Assembly: GCA_030549175.1 (NCBI GenBank)
Contig: JAUKUA010000001.1
Location: 1,488,001 to 1,552,000 of the forward strand
Direction: 5' to 3'
DNA: 64,000 nt
DNA from: Lasiosphaeris hirsuta
Taxonomy: Eukaryota > Ascomycota > Sordariomycetes > Sordariales > Lasiosphaeriaceae
The notes under the pieces were generated by a model, which saw only the letters and a program-made list of their open reading frames with translations, searched no databases and was not told the DNA's origin. Positions 29,079-41,804 of this stretch are shown here, piece by piece (the stretch's first letter is position 1; every line of letters starts with the position of its first letter). The position numbers and the translations under genes were made by a program.

Positions 29079-30701
29079 TCATGTCGGGACCCCTTGGATA
29101 TTCCACGCGACCAAATCCTCGCGCATCTCAAACTCGCCAACCTCACTTGTACGCTTGAACCCATCGCGGCCGCGCTCGCTCCCCAGCGTCGTAGCCAGAC
29201 TCGTCGTACTATCGCTGCGGCTATGCAGACTGCCCTCCGGGTTGTCCTTGCTGCGCTCGCGCCGGTGATGGTGGTGTTGATGCTGGTGCAGGACCTGCGA
29301 GAGGTCGCGGTGCGGGCTACTGCTACTGAGCCCGAGGCCGCGGTTCCCATCCCGATCCCGGTCGCCCAGCACCGTGTCAGTGCTCCGATCGCTCAGGGAA
29401 CTGTGACTCCGCAGCCGGAGCCGGAGGCGGGCCATATCCCGGGGCCTAAGGGTGCCCATCATGTCTCCGTTGTCGTCTTCTTCGGATGTCTCGCCGCTGT
29501 CTTCGCGCTGCATGTTATGCCCTGAACTGCTAGTGCTTGGGGGGCTGTTCCCTGCGTTTGCGCTTTTTCTTGGGGAGGCATTGTGCGTGCGCGAGCGCGA
29601 GCTCTTGTGTCCGAGGCTTTTGGCGGGCCCGGTTCGGAACCCATCACCACCAGCAAATATATCCTCGATGCATTGGTCAGCAGGGAGTTCGCCTGGTTGG
29701 GATGCCCAGCTGGCAGCCAGGGCGCGGCGGTAGACGTCCTGGAGCTCAAACATGTCGCGGGACTTGTTGCTGAGCGAGGGCGCCTGACCCTGGGCATCCG
29801 CAGTGGCGTCCACGGGCTCGAGGGTGTCGTTCGCGACGAAGCCGGCGATCCCGCCAAAGACGGGGGCCGTCTTTAGCGGCGGAGCGACGTAGTTACGCTC
29901 GCCATCGACCTGCACCATGAGGATGCTGATCTTGAGTGTCGAGTTGATCTTGCTCTCCTGCATGAGGTAGCGCCGGACCACGCCCTCGTGGACATCTTTT
30001 GCCGAACGATCTTCCTCCAACTCAGACGGCAGATGTGATGACCGAGGGCTGGCGTCGGGCTCGATACCACTAAACGAGCTGCGCTTGCGCTGATGCGCAG
30101 ATTTGTCCACCGAGAAACTCGTTCTGAGGGCGGGATCCGTATTGGCGCCATCACGTTGGATCGCATCGCTCTCCTCGACGTACTCGCTGAGGTTGAGCCG
30201 GAGAATACCGAGAGAGATCTTCTCGTCCCGACCGATAGCGCCGCCGGCTGTCCCGGGGCTGAACTCCTGGAGAACTTCGAACTCGATCGGACACTCAACC
30301 AAGTTGTTGGTTCGGTCAATGGCGATGCGCAAAGGAATGACCTTGGAGTAGCTATACTCGACCCGGTGGTTCATGATAGGACATTTTTGCGTGCGCCCCC
30401 GGTGTTCACTGTGTATGCTATGCGGCAGGTGCCACTTTATTAGGGATACGCCGGAAACAAGTGGAACATTGTTCAGGTCGTATATCTAGCCGGATGGTCA
30501 GGAACAAGGCCCATTTGGTGGGCTGCAGGAATATGGACTTGCCTTGAGGTGCAGGTCGAACTTGGGCTACAAGAGCGTGGCACCATGTCAGCTTTTACGA
30601 GTGCTGGGACTGGTACTAGGACTAGTACTGGGAACCAACAGCAGTGGTACGTAAAATGTACAAACCTTTCTAGCCTTGCTAACTAAAGGGAGAAATTGCA
30701 T
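29079..30701 (-). CDS. NT-C2 (EEIG1/EHBP1 N-terminal) domain protein
   Basis: 488-residue protein with an N-terminal C2-like domain of the EEIG1/EHBP1 type, a probable membrane or endocytic adaptor. Exon 1 (30666-30701) encodes MQFLPLVSKARK. Exon 2 is a 24-nt microexon (30543-30566) giving PKFDLHLK. Exon 3 (29079-30485) continues IYDLNNVPLVSGVSLIKWHL. The second intron (30486-30542) uses a GC donor (GCAAGT). The domain continues through RTNNLVECPIEFEVLQEF and SILMVQVDGERNY. The C-terminal half is low-complexity, Ser/Arg-rich, with QHQHHHHRRERS, and is probably disordered. The microexon and GC-AG site restore exactly the conserved domain start, so I trust them. Confidence 0.82.
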
Positions 30702-31669
30702 ATCAGTTGCTAGGTACTGGCTGACCAGATAGGAGTATGCAAGCCGAGTCTATGATGCTATCATTGGGGGGGGGGGCTGTGCTTCATGATGGCGGAAGGT
30801 AGTGATAATATGTTTGAGATAGTGGCCGAGCAAGCATGGTGGGTGGCCGACTCCAAAAGCAAAGACACGAAGGCCGGGAGCAAAGGGATAAACAAGGAAG
30901 GGACCGCTAGTCATGCTTACTGAGGGAGGTCATGGCTACATGCGACGAATTCCCGGCCTAGGTTCTTTCAAGGGGCAGCTGCCGTGTTTCCCATACGCGG
31001 ACCTAAAACCGGGCCTGGGCCAACGTCGACCGGGTCTCTTGCTATCTCCTGTACTTTTTCGCCCGAGGAGTCCCGGGCCTGACGAGGCTGGCAGCGGCGC
31101 GCCCACTCGCTCGACTCCAGGTGCTCTCAACCTAACACTCCAGGATAACAGGGAAAGGCATGCAGGGAGGAGGCGGCCTGGAACGTCAGTCTATCTACTG
31201 AGTTACCACGTTGCCGAATCCAGGAAGGGAAATCAAGGCAGAGTCCGTATAATGGCTTGTCGACACCGGTGGGCTGCAGGCAGGAATGGCTGAATGCTGA
31301 TAATGCTGATAGTGCTGATGGAGGCGATGGGATGAATGCTCCGCGGAGGGTGAGGAATGCGGGGGGGGTTTTTTTTTGCTAACCCGACGAGCTCTGGATG
31401 GAGGAATCGGGAATTGCTTCGTGGGGCTGCCTGCCGCAAACAGCTTTCGCTGCAGGCCGTGAGGGCTGTTGGAGATCTAGGCATGCGAGGGGTGCTCCGG
31501 GCCCCGCCAGAAAAGTTCAGGGCTGCAGGGCATTTTACTTTAGCGCCTCTATCTCCGATAAGATAAGAGCTCCAAAAAATTATTGACATCTCCAATTCCC
31601 AATCTCTGGGCTTGACATAGGGCAGTGACCGAGACACAGTCATTGCACGAGATCAACACTAATATCGAG
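30702..31669. other. Divergent promoter region
   Basis: About 970 bp between the NT-C2 gene and POP1. It contains G-runs at 30768-30777 and 31360-31368, the latter followed by nine T. No gene is seen. Confidence 0.5.
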
Positions 31670-34474
31670 ATGGACCGAAAGAAATCCTTACCCGATGCGA
31701 AAGCCCCCGATGCGAAACGAAAGGACCCCCCGTCGACAGCGAACAACACCAAGAACCAGGCCAACGACACGCGCCCGAACAGTCGCGCCGTGAAGCGCGT
31801 CAAGTTCAACGATGCACGAAACATCCGTTCCCAGCCGCCTGATGCTGTGCTGGAGGATGGCCGACTGGATCTCCAAAAGTTCTTGAGTGCGCGGGAGTTC
31901 GAGATCAAGGCGCTAGAGACGAGCATGCGCAAATGCAAGGCGTCCAATTCCACGCGAGTCTTCCAGCAGGTGCCCCGCGCCATGAGGAGGAGGACAGCTA
32001 GCCACAACGTGAAGAGAGTGCCGAAGAGGCTAAGAGAGAGAGCCAAGAGAGAACAACTTGAGGATAACACGCCGACTGTCGAAGCAAGAAAGCGACGGCC
32101 TCGAACCACTCGTGCCCGTATACGTGCCGAGACAGCGAAAAAGCTGGACATCCTAGCTGCGAGAAAGCGGAAGAGACGACTCGAGAAGGCTGCAGCAGAC
32201 GGCCCCGCCGTGGTCAAGGGGAAAGGAGGCGATGTCAAACCCACAGTACAGAGCAGAGCGCCAAGGCCAAAGATACGACGCGACACGCTGAACGAACCGC
32301 CCAAAATTAAGTCCAAATTCCGGAAGAGACAGCAGAACAAGACATGGCTGCCAACACATGTTTGGCATGCCAAGCGGGCCACCATGACGGAGCCAAGCAA
32401 ACCCCAATGGAGGTTTGCCATTCCGATCACGTCCACCGAGAAATGCTACCGGCCAACCCATCGTGCTTCCGGGCAAAAGGGAGCAGTTGCTTGGGACATG
32501 AGCTATATGAGCACGATTGGACTTTACGGGTCTTCATTGGGTGTCGAGCGTGTGCTGCGAGCTTTGGGCTTAACGCAAGAAGGACTCTGGGCTGTACGGG
32601 GCCAAAAGTGGAGGGCTGGCTCAAGAAAATGGTCTGGTCTTTTGAGCAAGGAAAGAAAGGAGTCAAAGCGGATCATCGGCCCTGCTACCATCATCTGGAA
32701 CCCTGAGTCTGCTATGGAGAATACCGGGGAACTCAGTGATCTGAAGAAATCACAAAGACAGCTCTTGATCCGCACCCACCCATCCTGTTTCCTCGAGCTT
32801 TTCAACGAGCTACTGAAACTCGTCAAGATGCAAACCCCTCGGCTCCATATCGAAGACCTCCGCTTTGAGATTGGCAGCATTGAGGTTACTGGACCTGGCT
32901 CGACAGAAGCCTTACTTGGCGTACTCAAGCCATACTACGACAAACCCGGGACGGAGTGTCAAGCGGACGTCTTTAAGTCTCTCGCCGGAGTGACAAACCC
33001 GGCATCTCTGCCCAAGGACGCTTTTCTGGCGTTTTCAGCCAGAGATCCGCGGTTGGCATACCCGCCAAGGCAGATAAATGTACCTGATAGAAACGGCGAC
33101 CCAGTGCTTCTCGAGACCTTGACGAAATGGCCCGTTGAGAAACATCTGGCGCCTTTCGGTCTATTCAGTCGGGACACCCGGCATACAGCATCTCAACTAC
33201 CGACACAAAAATCTATCAATAGGCGGAAAGGCTCCAGCGTACCTGGAAAGGAGGTCCCTGTGACTGCCGCCGACCCCCCAATTCCCGTTATATTGCTCGC
33301 CTCCAAGTCCTCCACGGCGGTACAAGCACAAGGGACTTGGACACTTATGGCGCCGTGGAAGTGTATCCTGCCCATTTGGTACAGCTTGATGCGCTACCCT
33401 CTTTCTACCGGAGGGAACCCCCGCTTCGGTGGCTTAGACGAGCAGAGGCAAATCACATTTGAGCAAAATGTCCCCTGGTTTCCGGGCGACTTCCCAGGAA
33501 CGGACGCAGGGCTGAGTTGGGAGCTCGAACAGCGGTTGAAAAGGAAGCGGGATTGGGACAGACGGCCGAGAGGCAAGAGAGTCGAATGGAAGTCTCTAGA
33601 CCTTGGAGCAGGGCGTAAGGGGGAGATCGGAGATGGTCTAGCATGCGATTTCGAGCATCTCTTCGGGCTTCCAAAGAACAATACTTTGGGACCCGATGAC
33701 ACACGAAACGAGGCCGTCTCGGTCGACTCTGATGCTATGGAGCTTGATCGCCTCGATAAGCCCCAGGGTATTCAAGCCACAGAGGATTCCCCCAAACCAT
33801 TGTCAATGATCAAGCATTTGACCAAGGCATCTTTTGGTGCTCTCGCGCCACCAACTCACGAAAAAGCTCCACGCAGCTCCATTATTACAGTCACCCTCGC
33901 TTTTACCGGAAGAGGCGTCGTCAGCCCCTGCGCGAGGATCTACCGCCTTCCACCACAGAAGAGCCCAATGCCAGTCCTCCCGTCGACTCAAGCAGAAGTA
34001 CCTGCCACAGAACCACCCCCGTCCACTGTTTCTGGATTACTGCCGTCTAACCTCAGAGAGCAATGGCTCGGGAAACTACCCGCGAAGTCTTCCAGTTCCG
34101 CCGGAGGTAAGGACAGGCAAACGAAGAAACGTTCATCGGCCCCTCCTCGGATGCCCCCCGGAGCCGATTTGGCAACACGAAAGAGACTTTTGGCTGCATC
34201 TCTCCTCACCGCTGAGCCCCAGTACCCCCAGTCGTCCACAAATCAGACAGACGTCGGTGGACACCCGCTTTGTCCCGGGGAGGAAGAACTGATCGGCTTT
34301 GTGACGGCAGGGGCGTTTAGTCTGAGCGAGGGTAAGGGTACGGCGATCGGCTCGGTCTCAGCCGAGAAGGCGCTCGAGACAATACGAGGGACGGGCGCCA
34401 GGGAAGGCCATCTCTGTGTCGTGAGGAACGCGGGGGAGAGTCTGGGTTGGCTGGCAAGGTGGGAGGTTGTCTGA
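31670..34474 (+). CDS. POP1: RNase P/MRP subunit Pop1
   Basis: Largest protein subunit of RNase P and RNase MRP, which process tRNA 5' ends and pre-rRNA. Single exon, 934 residues from ATG 31670. The N-terminus is strongly basic (KRVKFNDARNIRSQ, RKRKRRLEKAAAD). The Pop1 core motif follows as TWLPTHVWHAKRATM, then a TIGLYGSSLGVERVLRAL segment and, centrally, a POPLD-like domain containing WTLMAPWKCILPIWY. The C-terminus ends in a Pop1-type domain with CPGEEELIGFVTAGAFSL and NAGESLGWLARWEV. The length and domain order match fungal Pop1. Confidence 0.95.
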   Translation: MDRKKSLPDAKAPDAKRKDPPSTANNTKNQANDTRPNSRAVKRVKFNDARNIRSQPPDAVLEDGRLDLQKFLSAREFEIKALETSMRKCKASNSTRVFQQVPRAMRRRTASHNVKRVPKRLRERAKREQLEDNTPTVEARKRRPRTTRARIRAETAKKLDILAARKRKRRLEKAAADGPAVVKGKGGDVKPTVQSRAPRPKIRRDTLNEPPKIKSKFRKRQQNKTWLPTHVWHAKRATMTEPSKPQWRFAIPITSTEKCYRPTHRASGQKGAVAWDMSYMSTIGLYGSSLGVERVLRALGLTQEGLWAVRGQKWRAGSRKWSGLLSKERKESKRIIGPATIIWNPESAMENTGELSDLKKSQRQLLIRTHPSCFLELFNELLKLVKMQTPRLHIEDLRFEIGSIEVTGPGSTEALLGVLKPYYDKPGTECQADVFKSLAGVTNPASLPKDAFLAFSARDPRLAYPPRQINVPDRNGDPVLLETLTKWPVEKHLAPFGLFSRDTRHTASQLPTQKSINRRKGSSVPGKEVPVTAADPPIPVILLASKSSTAVQAQGTWTLMAPWKCILPIWYSLMRYPLSTGGNPRFGGLDEQRQITFEQNVPWFPGDFPGTDAGLSWELEQRLKRKRDWDRRPRGKRVEWKSLDLGAGRKGEIGDGLACDFEHLFGLPKNNTLGPDDTRNEAVSVDSDAMELDRLDKPQGIQATEDSPKPLSMIKHLTKASFGALAPPTHEKAPRSSIITVTLAFTGRGVVSPCARIYRLPPQKSPMPVLPSTQAEVPATEPPPSTVSGLLPSNLREQWLGKLPAKSSSSAGGKDRQTKKRSSAPPRMPPGADLATRKRLLAASLLTAEPQYPQSSTNQTDVGGHPLCPGEEELIGFVTAGAFSLSEGKGTAIGSVSAEKALETIRGTGAREGHLCVVRNAGESLGWLARWEVV

Positions 34475-36884
34475 GTTGTCCAACACTCGGACCGGAAATG
34501 ATACCCCCGGTCGGTAGAATGACTGGCAGTTTGAAGGAATTGATTTGCCCTTGTCCCCATCACGTAATTCAATGGCTTGCTTTAGTCGCTAAATTGTGAG
34601 CTGCAAGTCACAAGATGGCGCACAGGGACGGCAAGTTTCCATGTCAAAATACCTACGGATTCACCGGGAGCTCCCGACCGACAAGTGCACATACCCCAGG
34701 GCGCATCCCCCACATGCACGGTTAGACATTTTTTTTTTATCTAGAGGATCGAAGTTGGACTGGTTGATGTGCATGTCCGTCCGAAGAAGAGGCGGGATCG
34801 TCATTAGATGGGATGTAGCCCGCTTATCACCTTGGGGTCTGACGGATGGACTTTTGGTGTGCTCAACCTCACCGACACCGACGAGTGCGAGCATCGCCTG
34901 ACCTCACCGTTCGCTGTTGGTTGTGAGAGACTGGGATGATTACACTGCCGTCAGCTACCAGAAAAAGCGCACACGCAAATAGTAGTCGCAAAACCCAGCT
35001 CCATCAACCGCGCAGGCGGCTGCGATTTCGTATATTCTCTGATGGGCACGTTGGCGTAAGCCGGCAGGTCCGCGCAGACCGCCCAGCATCACAGTTCTCA
35101 ACACCCGCAGGTGGTGTGAGAGGCGTGTTCCAGACCCCAATAACAGTTGGCCGAGCTTGCCTTCCCCAACCCTCCGGATCGTTTGGACATGCCCTTTCGA
35201 GACGAAAAGTACTCTGACAACTCAGAGGCCCGGGAGGTGGGAGGGAAAACTTGAGATACGATCCAACCCTGGTTTGTTTGTTAGCACATAACCTTCCCCC
35301 CTCCATAGCCCGAGGGGAGATAGAGCTGTTTCTAGTATCAAAACCGGCATTCCTGGTATTTCGAAACACATCTTTGGTATTTCAAAGTTACGGCATTTAA
35401 AAGGCATGTTGAGGATGTCAAAAGGCCTCTCTACACCATCAACAAGAAGGGCATCTGTGGTCTCCAAAAGGCTTTACCCATGTCAGCGACTCGGAACTTT
35501 GAAGTCCCGCGCTAACGAACAGACAAACAAGGGTTGGATTACATGTGTGCCAGCGAGGTCGGAGAGCTTTGTCCTGTCCTCTTAAATCGTTTATCAGGAG
35601 ACATGCTGCAAAGGTGTGTGACCCTGCCGAAGCCAACCAGCATCGCCGGAGTTTGCGGCTGGAGTCAGTTATGATTTTCGCGGCGCTAGTACGAATGTCG
35701 CAATGGATGGCCAAAGGATGACCGGCCCAAGGCCGGCTCCCCAAACCCAGTCATCGAGTTGGCGATGATTTGCCGCGGGAACCTGTCGTCACTCGGATCA
35801 TCAACGCAGTCCTCTTATTTCGACGCGGGCCGAACGCGGGCGGAGAGCCGTCCTAGCGCTATCCCGAATCAAATCGGAAACGTAAAACGAAGGCTCATCA
35901 GAAGTCTCGTAGGGCTGGGGTGTGTTTACGATTGGATGATGGGTTAGGTGCCCAACGGCAGATTTCAAAACTTCGCTGCAGTGAAAATAGGGACTGAAGA
36001 CGGCGGTTGGGAACATGGAGTGTGGGTAACATCATGGAATGCGATGCCTGTGGCTTGCCAACCTAAGTAACCGACTCGGGAGCAAATACACAGCGTAGCC
36101 AAGAAGTCCATAGCAGTACACTACCAGGGCGTTCGTGGGGAAACCGCAGTCCAACGACCCAGTCCAACGACCGGCCGGGCAGGCTCGACAGAGCAGCCAC
36201 CCCATCATAGGCGCATCTATTAATCGATTCCCCCACCCCCAACACCCTTCCTTCCTCCCAAACCTGCTGCACGTCTGCACCACTCACCCATGGCAGACAA
36301 CCTCGCAGACAAGCTCGCAGGTTGACAAGTCGCGCCTACTATCGGGCCTGCACGTCGTAACTCGTCACGAGCGCCACTCCCTCTGCCTGATCTGCGCCTC
36401 TGTTTTCTTTTTGGCTCCTTTCACACTTTGTCGTTGTCTGCGCTGTAGTCTGTGATCTCTGACCTCCAAAATCTCATCACATCCGTCGTTGGAATAACGG
36501 AAACCGGAAACGGCTACGCTGTCGTGGACCTCTGCAACGCTCTGTTCAAGGCCCCTAGGTTCACTAGCGTGTGTCCTGGCTTGTGCTGGACCGGGTGGCC
36601 CTGGTTGCTACCCCTAGCAGCAAACCTGGGACCGCAGCTGCCGACTTGGCAACAGGCCAAGGAATAAACAGCCCACCAAAGACCCCATCTCTCCCGAGAT
36701 CTCTCCGCCTGCTGTTGCATGGATCAACCCCCCACCGCTAACCCATTTGTTTCGCGTCATGAGAGTTATCGGCGAACCTCCTATCATGTCTGCCGAGCGT
36801 TACGGTGCGCACCCACTCCTTTGATACCGCCTTTGTGCGCTCGCGATTGTTCTTTCCCCGCCGTCCCATCTGTGGCGAGCTCCG
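34475..36884. other. 2.4-kb intergenic region before the RBR ligase
   Basis: Tandem genes on the plus strand, POP1 then the RBR ligase, leave this gap. CT-rich sequence from about 36.2 kb suggests a long 5' leader with a short upstream frame (36290-36325, 11 codons). Other frames are unsupported. Confidence 0.45.
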
Positions 36885-39009
36885 ATGGCGTTTCCGTCTT
36901 TGTCGCTAGCCGACCAGGCGGATGCGCCGAGCCGCCCGCCGGAACTCAGCGACCTAGAGTATTTTCGAGACGTCTTCGGCCACTCTAGCTCCATAACAGA
37001 GGCCGATCTCGAGCAGGTCTTGGCAGCTAAAGCATCTGCCCTGGGTGTCGAGCTACCCGTCCCAAGATGCTCTATCACTGAAGATCCAAATACCTCGGCC
37101 GGCGAGTCGGCTGACACCCTCGTCTCGCACCATGGTCGTACCGCATCGACAAGCTCCAACGGTACGACAAATACCTGCCTGACGTCGCAAACATCACATA
37201 ACTCGACAGTTATCCCTGCGGCCTTGACAGAGTCGGCAAATGTCCTGGCGCGGAAGCGGTCAAAGAGCCTCACCTTCTCCCAGTACGAGAAATATCTCAG
37301 CCAACTGGACCCGACCCTCAGCCAGCCCAAATTCCTCGGCTCTTTCGCCCGCTCCGAACGCCCGTTCAACACAATGATGGCATCAAGGCGAGGCGTCGTC
37401 AAAGACCTCAAGCGAAGCATCACAAGCAAGCTGAGGAGAAGGCGGCATGCTCCTGCGTTAACCACTGTGTAAGTGATCTTAGCAGCCCAACTACGATGTC
37501 GTGGTTTCAACTCTAACCGCATCTTTATGCAGCTCTTGCATATGTTGCCGAGAAGAGTTTACCAAGGATCACGACGCCTTGCAGACATTACCATGCGGTC
37601 ACACATACTGCCAGACTTGTCTGGCCGTTATGATCGCCCAGTCAACGCTCGACGAATCCAAGATGCCACCGAGATGCTGCACGCAGCCAATCCCTACTAC
37701 CATCATCAAGACGGTCTTAACTCGTGACGAGCAGCACACCTTTCTCAAATCCGTCCTGCAGTATAGTACCCCATGGGAGTCGAGGATATTCTGTCCAAAC
37801 ATGTCATGTGGCGAGTTTGTTCCACCCCGAAGCAAGATCGACCCCAAGCACCCATTCGAGACGACGTGCAAGAACTGCAAAACACGGATCTGCATCATGT
37901 GCAAGCGGAATGCCCATCGCCTCGGCCAGGACTGCCCCGAAGATTTTGGGCTTGATGCGGTGCTCAAAATGGGCGAGAAGTCTGGGTGGCGGAGATGCTA
38001 CAAGTGCCGCACGCTTGTTGAGCTGACGCAGGGCTGTACACATATGACGTGTCGGTGCAAGGCCCAGTTCTGCTACATCTGTGGAGCCGTCTGGGACCCT
38101 GCTGTCGGTTGTCCAAACTTCTGTAACGGGGAGGAGGAGCTCGAGCGTCGGCGAATGGAGGAGGAAGCAAGGCTTGCTGAGCTGGAGGCTGAGAAGCAAG
38201 CACAAGAAGAGAAGGCAGCAGCAGAGGATCTTGCAAGACAAGAGGCTGAAACTCGGACCAAGGACAATGCTGCTTTCATGGCACTGAAGGAGGAGCAAGA
38301 GGCAGAACTGGCTCGGTTTCTGGGATTCGAGCGGAAGATGATTGCGGCAATGCGGACACGGCAGTCCCAAAAGCGTCTTGCACTAGTCGAGCGGCACTCG
38401 GAGTTAATGGATAGGATGAAAGAACGCCATGCCAAGACGGAGCAACACCTCGAGGACCGCCAAATCGAAGCCGAAATCGAACTACAAGCTGCCCTAGAGC
38501 AGTCCGAGCGAAGCGTCAGAATTCAGCTCAAGTACATGGAAGCGTACTGCAACAGCCTGACCAAGGGGTCGAACGGCGACATGCCGTCACGAAAAGTAAC
38601 TGAGAAGCACCTTGAGCAACTCAGTCAGCAGTACCGCATACGCGACGGCATGGAGCAGAGACATCAGTCGCAAATCAATGTCCTGCGAGAGAAACAGGGT
38701 AAGAGGATGGAAGAGCTCATGGAGCGCCATGAGAAAGAGATGGAAATCCTCATGGACAAAAATGCCGAAGAGATTGAGGATCTTGCGGTTGAATTCACCA
38801 ATGACGAAGAGGCACTGGCCCGGGTCTTTGAGGAACGCAAGACAAAGCTCCAGAGGAGATGGGAACTCGCGATAGAGATCCTGCGAGTTGAGATGGAAAG
38901 CTTGCACAAGACGAAATTTGCGACTCTTGCTCCACCGGTGTGGCCAGCAGAGCCAAGCGAGACCGACGCCTTGGCCGTCGTTGCTGAGGAAGTGGGCCAA
39001 GCCCATTGA
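36885..39009 (+). CDS. RBR-type E3 ubiquitin ligase with long C-terminal coiled coil
   Basis: RING-between-RING ligase that takes ubiquitin from an E2 onto its own cysteine before transfer. Exons 36885-37468 and 37533-39009, with a 64-bp intron ending in TATGCAG, encode 686 residues. RING1 begins CICCREEF and continues CGHTYCQTC (about residues 197-245). The IBR lies around CKNCKTRICIMCKR. RING2 is CYKCRTLVELTQGCTHMTC, with predicted catalytic Cys363. From about residue 395 a highly charged region (EELERRRMEEEARLAELE) forms a coiled coil of some 250 residues. The N-terminal 195 residues are low-complexity with a conserved-looking RSKSLTFSQYEKYLSQLD. Substrates are unknown. Confidence 0.92.
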
Positions 39010-39944
39010 TCTATCTACGGTCCTATACTTGTTCCAAATATGCCAATGGCATCCAATGTCGACATCGCCATATATCGACACTTTTCTCTTTCTTTATTGG
39101 CTAACAGCGGCGGGGTTACTATGTGCATGAGACATGACGGGCTGAGGGTATTTTTTTTTTTCAGCGGATTCGGGTCATCGTCATGGCATTGGAGCATAGG
39201 AGTTACAATGTGGTAAACAGGGTCGTTTTTCGTTATATTCTCTTCCCACTTGATATCTAGGAATGTTGGTTCCCAGTTGATTGATGCACATGGTTTTCTG
39301 TTTTCTTTTTGTTCCCAATGAGGTTTCTGGGTTATATCGTCAAGGGTGAATGATCCAATGAACTTGATACCTCGCGCGGGAGGTAGTCTACGGTATTTAT
39401 CCCTGCATATGCTGTTATGAGGGTGGAGGGCGGGCTGCTGGTGATGGGAGTGTTACAAAGGAAGGCGGTCAGTTTGAGCATTGGGTGGGGATGACGTGTG
39501 AAGTGTTGCAGGTTCATGGCAAATGCATAATACAAAACTGCACAGCTTTGATCAATAGACTCGTATTGCGAGAATGTGTATGACTATGTTCCTTCCAGAC
39601 CTCGTTTTCCCAGTAACGGGGGCATATTAGGAATCATCGCCATGACTGAAAGCAAGTGTTACCAAACCAGGAATACGACAACAAATCATCATGCTCACTC
39701 ATCCATTAATCCGATGCCCCCCTAGTACCGCAAATCCCCAATATCCCGGGAATGGCACAAAGGAGACAAGTACCTAGTCATGCTCTGGCAGTCATGACCG
39801 ACAGATGCCAAACCAACACCAGCAAACCATCAACAATAACTTCGAGACCCAGAAGGGTTGCAATATACGCCGACAGCCCATCGACACCCTAGGTAACAAC
39901 AACGAAAATCTTAGGCACAAGCCAAGATCCCAATCACATTCCTC
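39010..39944. other. Convergent 3' intergenic region
   Basis: About 930 bp between the RBR ligase and the SH3 gene. Includes a ten-T run (39152-39161); no gene seen. Confidence 0.5.
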
Positions 39945-40858
39945 TCAAAAGATCGAGTTGACAAGGTTGCTTCCAATCGTCGCACCCGCACCGAAGATGG
40001 CCGCATTCCCCAACTTCTTGCCGATCTTCTTACCCGTCTCCCCGACCTTGCTCCCGCCCTCCTCCTGCTGCTGCTGCCCCTGATTCGCCATGGCCATCGG
40101 CGGGGCATGTGCATTGTACGGGTTCATCTGGCCGGGGGGCGCCGGGTACCCACCCGGTCCGGGGGCGTACTGGGGCTGCGGGGGGGCCTGGTATCCCTGA
40201 TAGCCCTGGTACGTAGCGTCGACGTTCGCCTTCTCGTTCCACCCACCCGCCACGTGGCTCGGCGCGGGCACCGGCGCCGCCTCGGGCTCGACGTAGCTCT
40301 TGGGGAAGATGCCCTCCTGCCCGGTGCGTAGGTTCTTGCCCATCCACCAGTCGGCGTTCATGTACTCGTAGACGGCGACGCGGTCGCCGCGCTCCAGGTT
40401 GCAGTCGCGCGCGTCCGAGGCGGCATACTTGTACAGCGCCTTGGCGTGGGCGAGGACGGGCTTGCCGGGCGGAGCGGCTGGGGGTTGGTTGCGGCCGGGA
40501 AGGGGCGGCGGGCCGCTCGTCGGTGTGCTGCTACCCGTGGATTGGGCGTAGGAAGGGGGCGCTGCGGGGGAGGAGGGGGTTGCAGTTGGTGTGGGCAGGC
40601 CCGCGGCTCGCTGTGGGGCGGACGCACGCCCGCCCGAGGCCGAGATGCTGGATTCGGTGGGGAGGAGGGACTGGATGGAGTCGAAGGCGTCGTCGGAGAG
40701 GATCCCCTTTTCCAGGAGAGCTTCAAGTTCCTGCGAGCACATCAGGGTTAGCATCAAAAGGGAGTATCAGTTTTCAGATAGTGAAGACACACGTTCTTGA
40801 TGTTGCGGAGAGATCGGTTAGCCTCGATGACCCTTTGGCGTTCTTCGGACGACACCAT
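39945..40858 (-). CDS. SH3-domain protein of the LSB1/PIN3 type
   Basis: Cortical actin regulator family whose SH3 domain binds Las17/WASP in yeast. Exons 40793-40858 and 39945-40730, with a 62-bp intron, give 283 residues. The N-terminal helix is ERQRVIEANRSLRNIKNE, followed by a Pro/Ser-rich linker. The SH3 domain (about residues 110-165) carries ALYKYAASDARDCNLERGD, WWMGKN and GIFPKSYVEP. The tail is rich in Pro, Gly, Tyr and Gln (YQGYQGYQAPPQPQY, GQQQQEE), a prion-like composition, ending with GKKIGKKLGNAAIFGAGATI. That Gly-rich C-terminus is shared by fungal PIN3-like proteins. Confidence 0.88.
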
Positions 40859-41804
40859 GATTGGGAATCAAATCGGGTTTCTCGCCGTGAATTGGCTTCA
40901 GTCAAGTTGAGGTGTGCTAGGACAGATGCGTTGAGTAAAGAGCACAACGATAAGTACTGGAGGTGTGGTTTGGTTGGCGGATTGCCTGATGAATAAGAGT
41001 GAGGCGAAGTCAAAAGGCAGACGACATTGATGAAGGTGGCGCAGGCATCTGATCTTCTGAATCAGTGGAGGCGGATTCGGGAACAAGATGGAGAGCGGGG
41101 GCTTCACAAACGCCCACCGAGCCAGTTCCGTTTCGCCCGCGACTGCTCTCACACCCTATTGGCCAAAGGCTTCTTCTAGGATACAAGGAAATTTTCACGG
41201 TTTTTCAGAAATATTTAGTTGCAGATAAATTATCCTAGCGGAATATTGGAGCCTCGTTCCTTTGCGCTCCTCAAGAGATGGCCTGAAAGTGTTCGTCGTT
41301 TTATTCCCACGACTGCCCCACCTTCCGCAACAATGGGCGAGTAGGCGTTCCTCAGCCATCGGACCCCACCCGCTGCTGTAGATCCATTATCCCGGCTTCC
41401 TGATTTGCCACGGCACTTTCCGGTTCCTGGCGCTCAATCACAACACCACAATCTATCTTCCCTTGTTTTTTTTTCTATGAGCATGATTTTAACGGTGTAA
41501 ATATGAGAAACGACCTGCCTCGTTGTCTTACAACAAACACGTCAGATGCTTCCTAGATCTCATTTTGGATACCAATGGTCTCTAGATGAAAAAGGTCTTG
41601 AAAATACCAAAAATCTATTTTCAAATGCTAGAGGAGCCTTTTTGGAGCTGCAACACCTACACTTCCAAGTGTTACGCAAAAACAAACAAACCAGGGCTGG
41701 GGTATGAATGTCATCACAGATAGGGACAGTGCTACATATGCAACAACTGATATCCCAAACATTAACCCCTCTTTCTACATGCCATATACATCACCTAGTC
41801 CTAT
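40859..41804. other. Intergenic region
   Basis: About 950 bp between the promoter of the SH3 gene and the 3' end of the methylcitrate dehydratase gene; no supported coding frame. Confidence 0.5.

Noticed and set aside
36290..36325. 11-codon upstream frame in the RBR leader
   Set aside because: Could be a regulatory uORF, but a short frame in a CT-rich leader is expected by chance and nothing else supports it.
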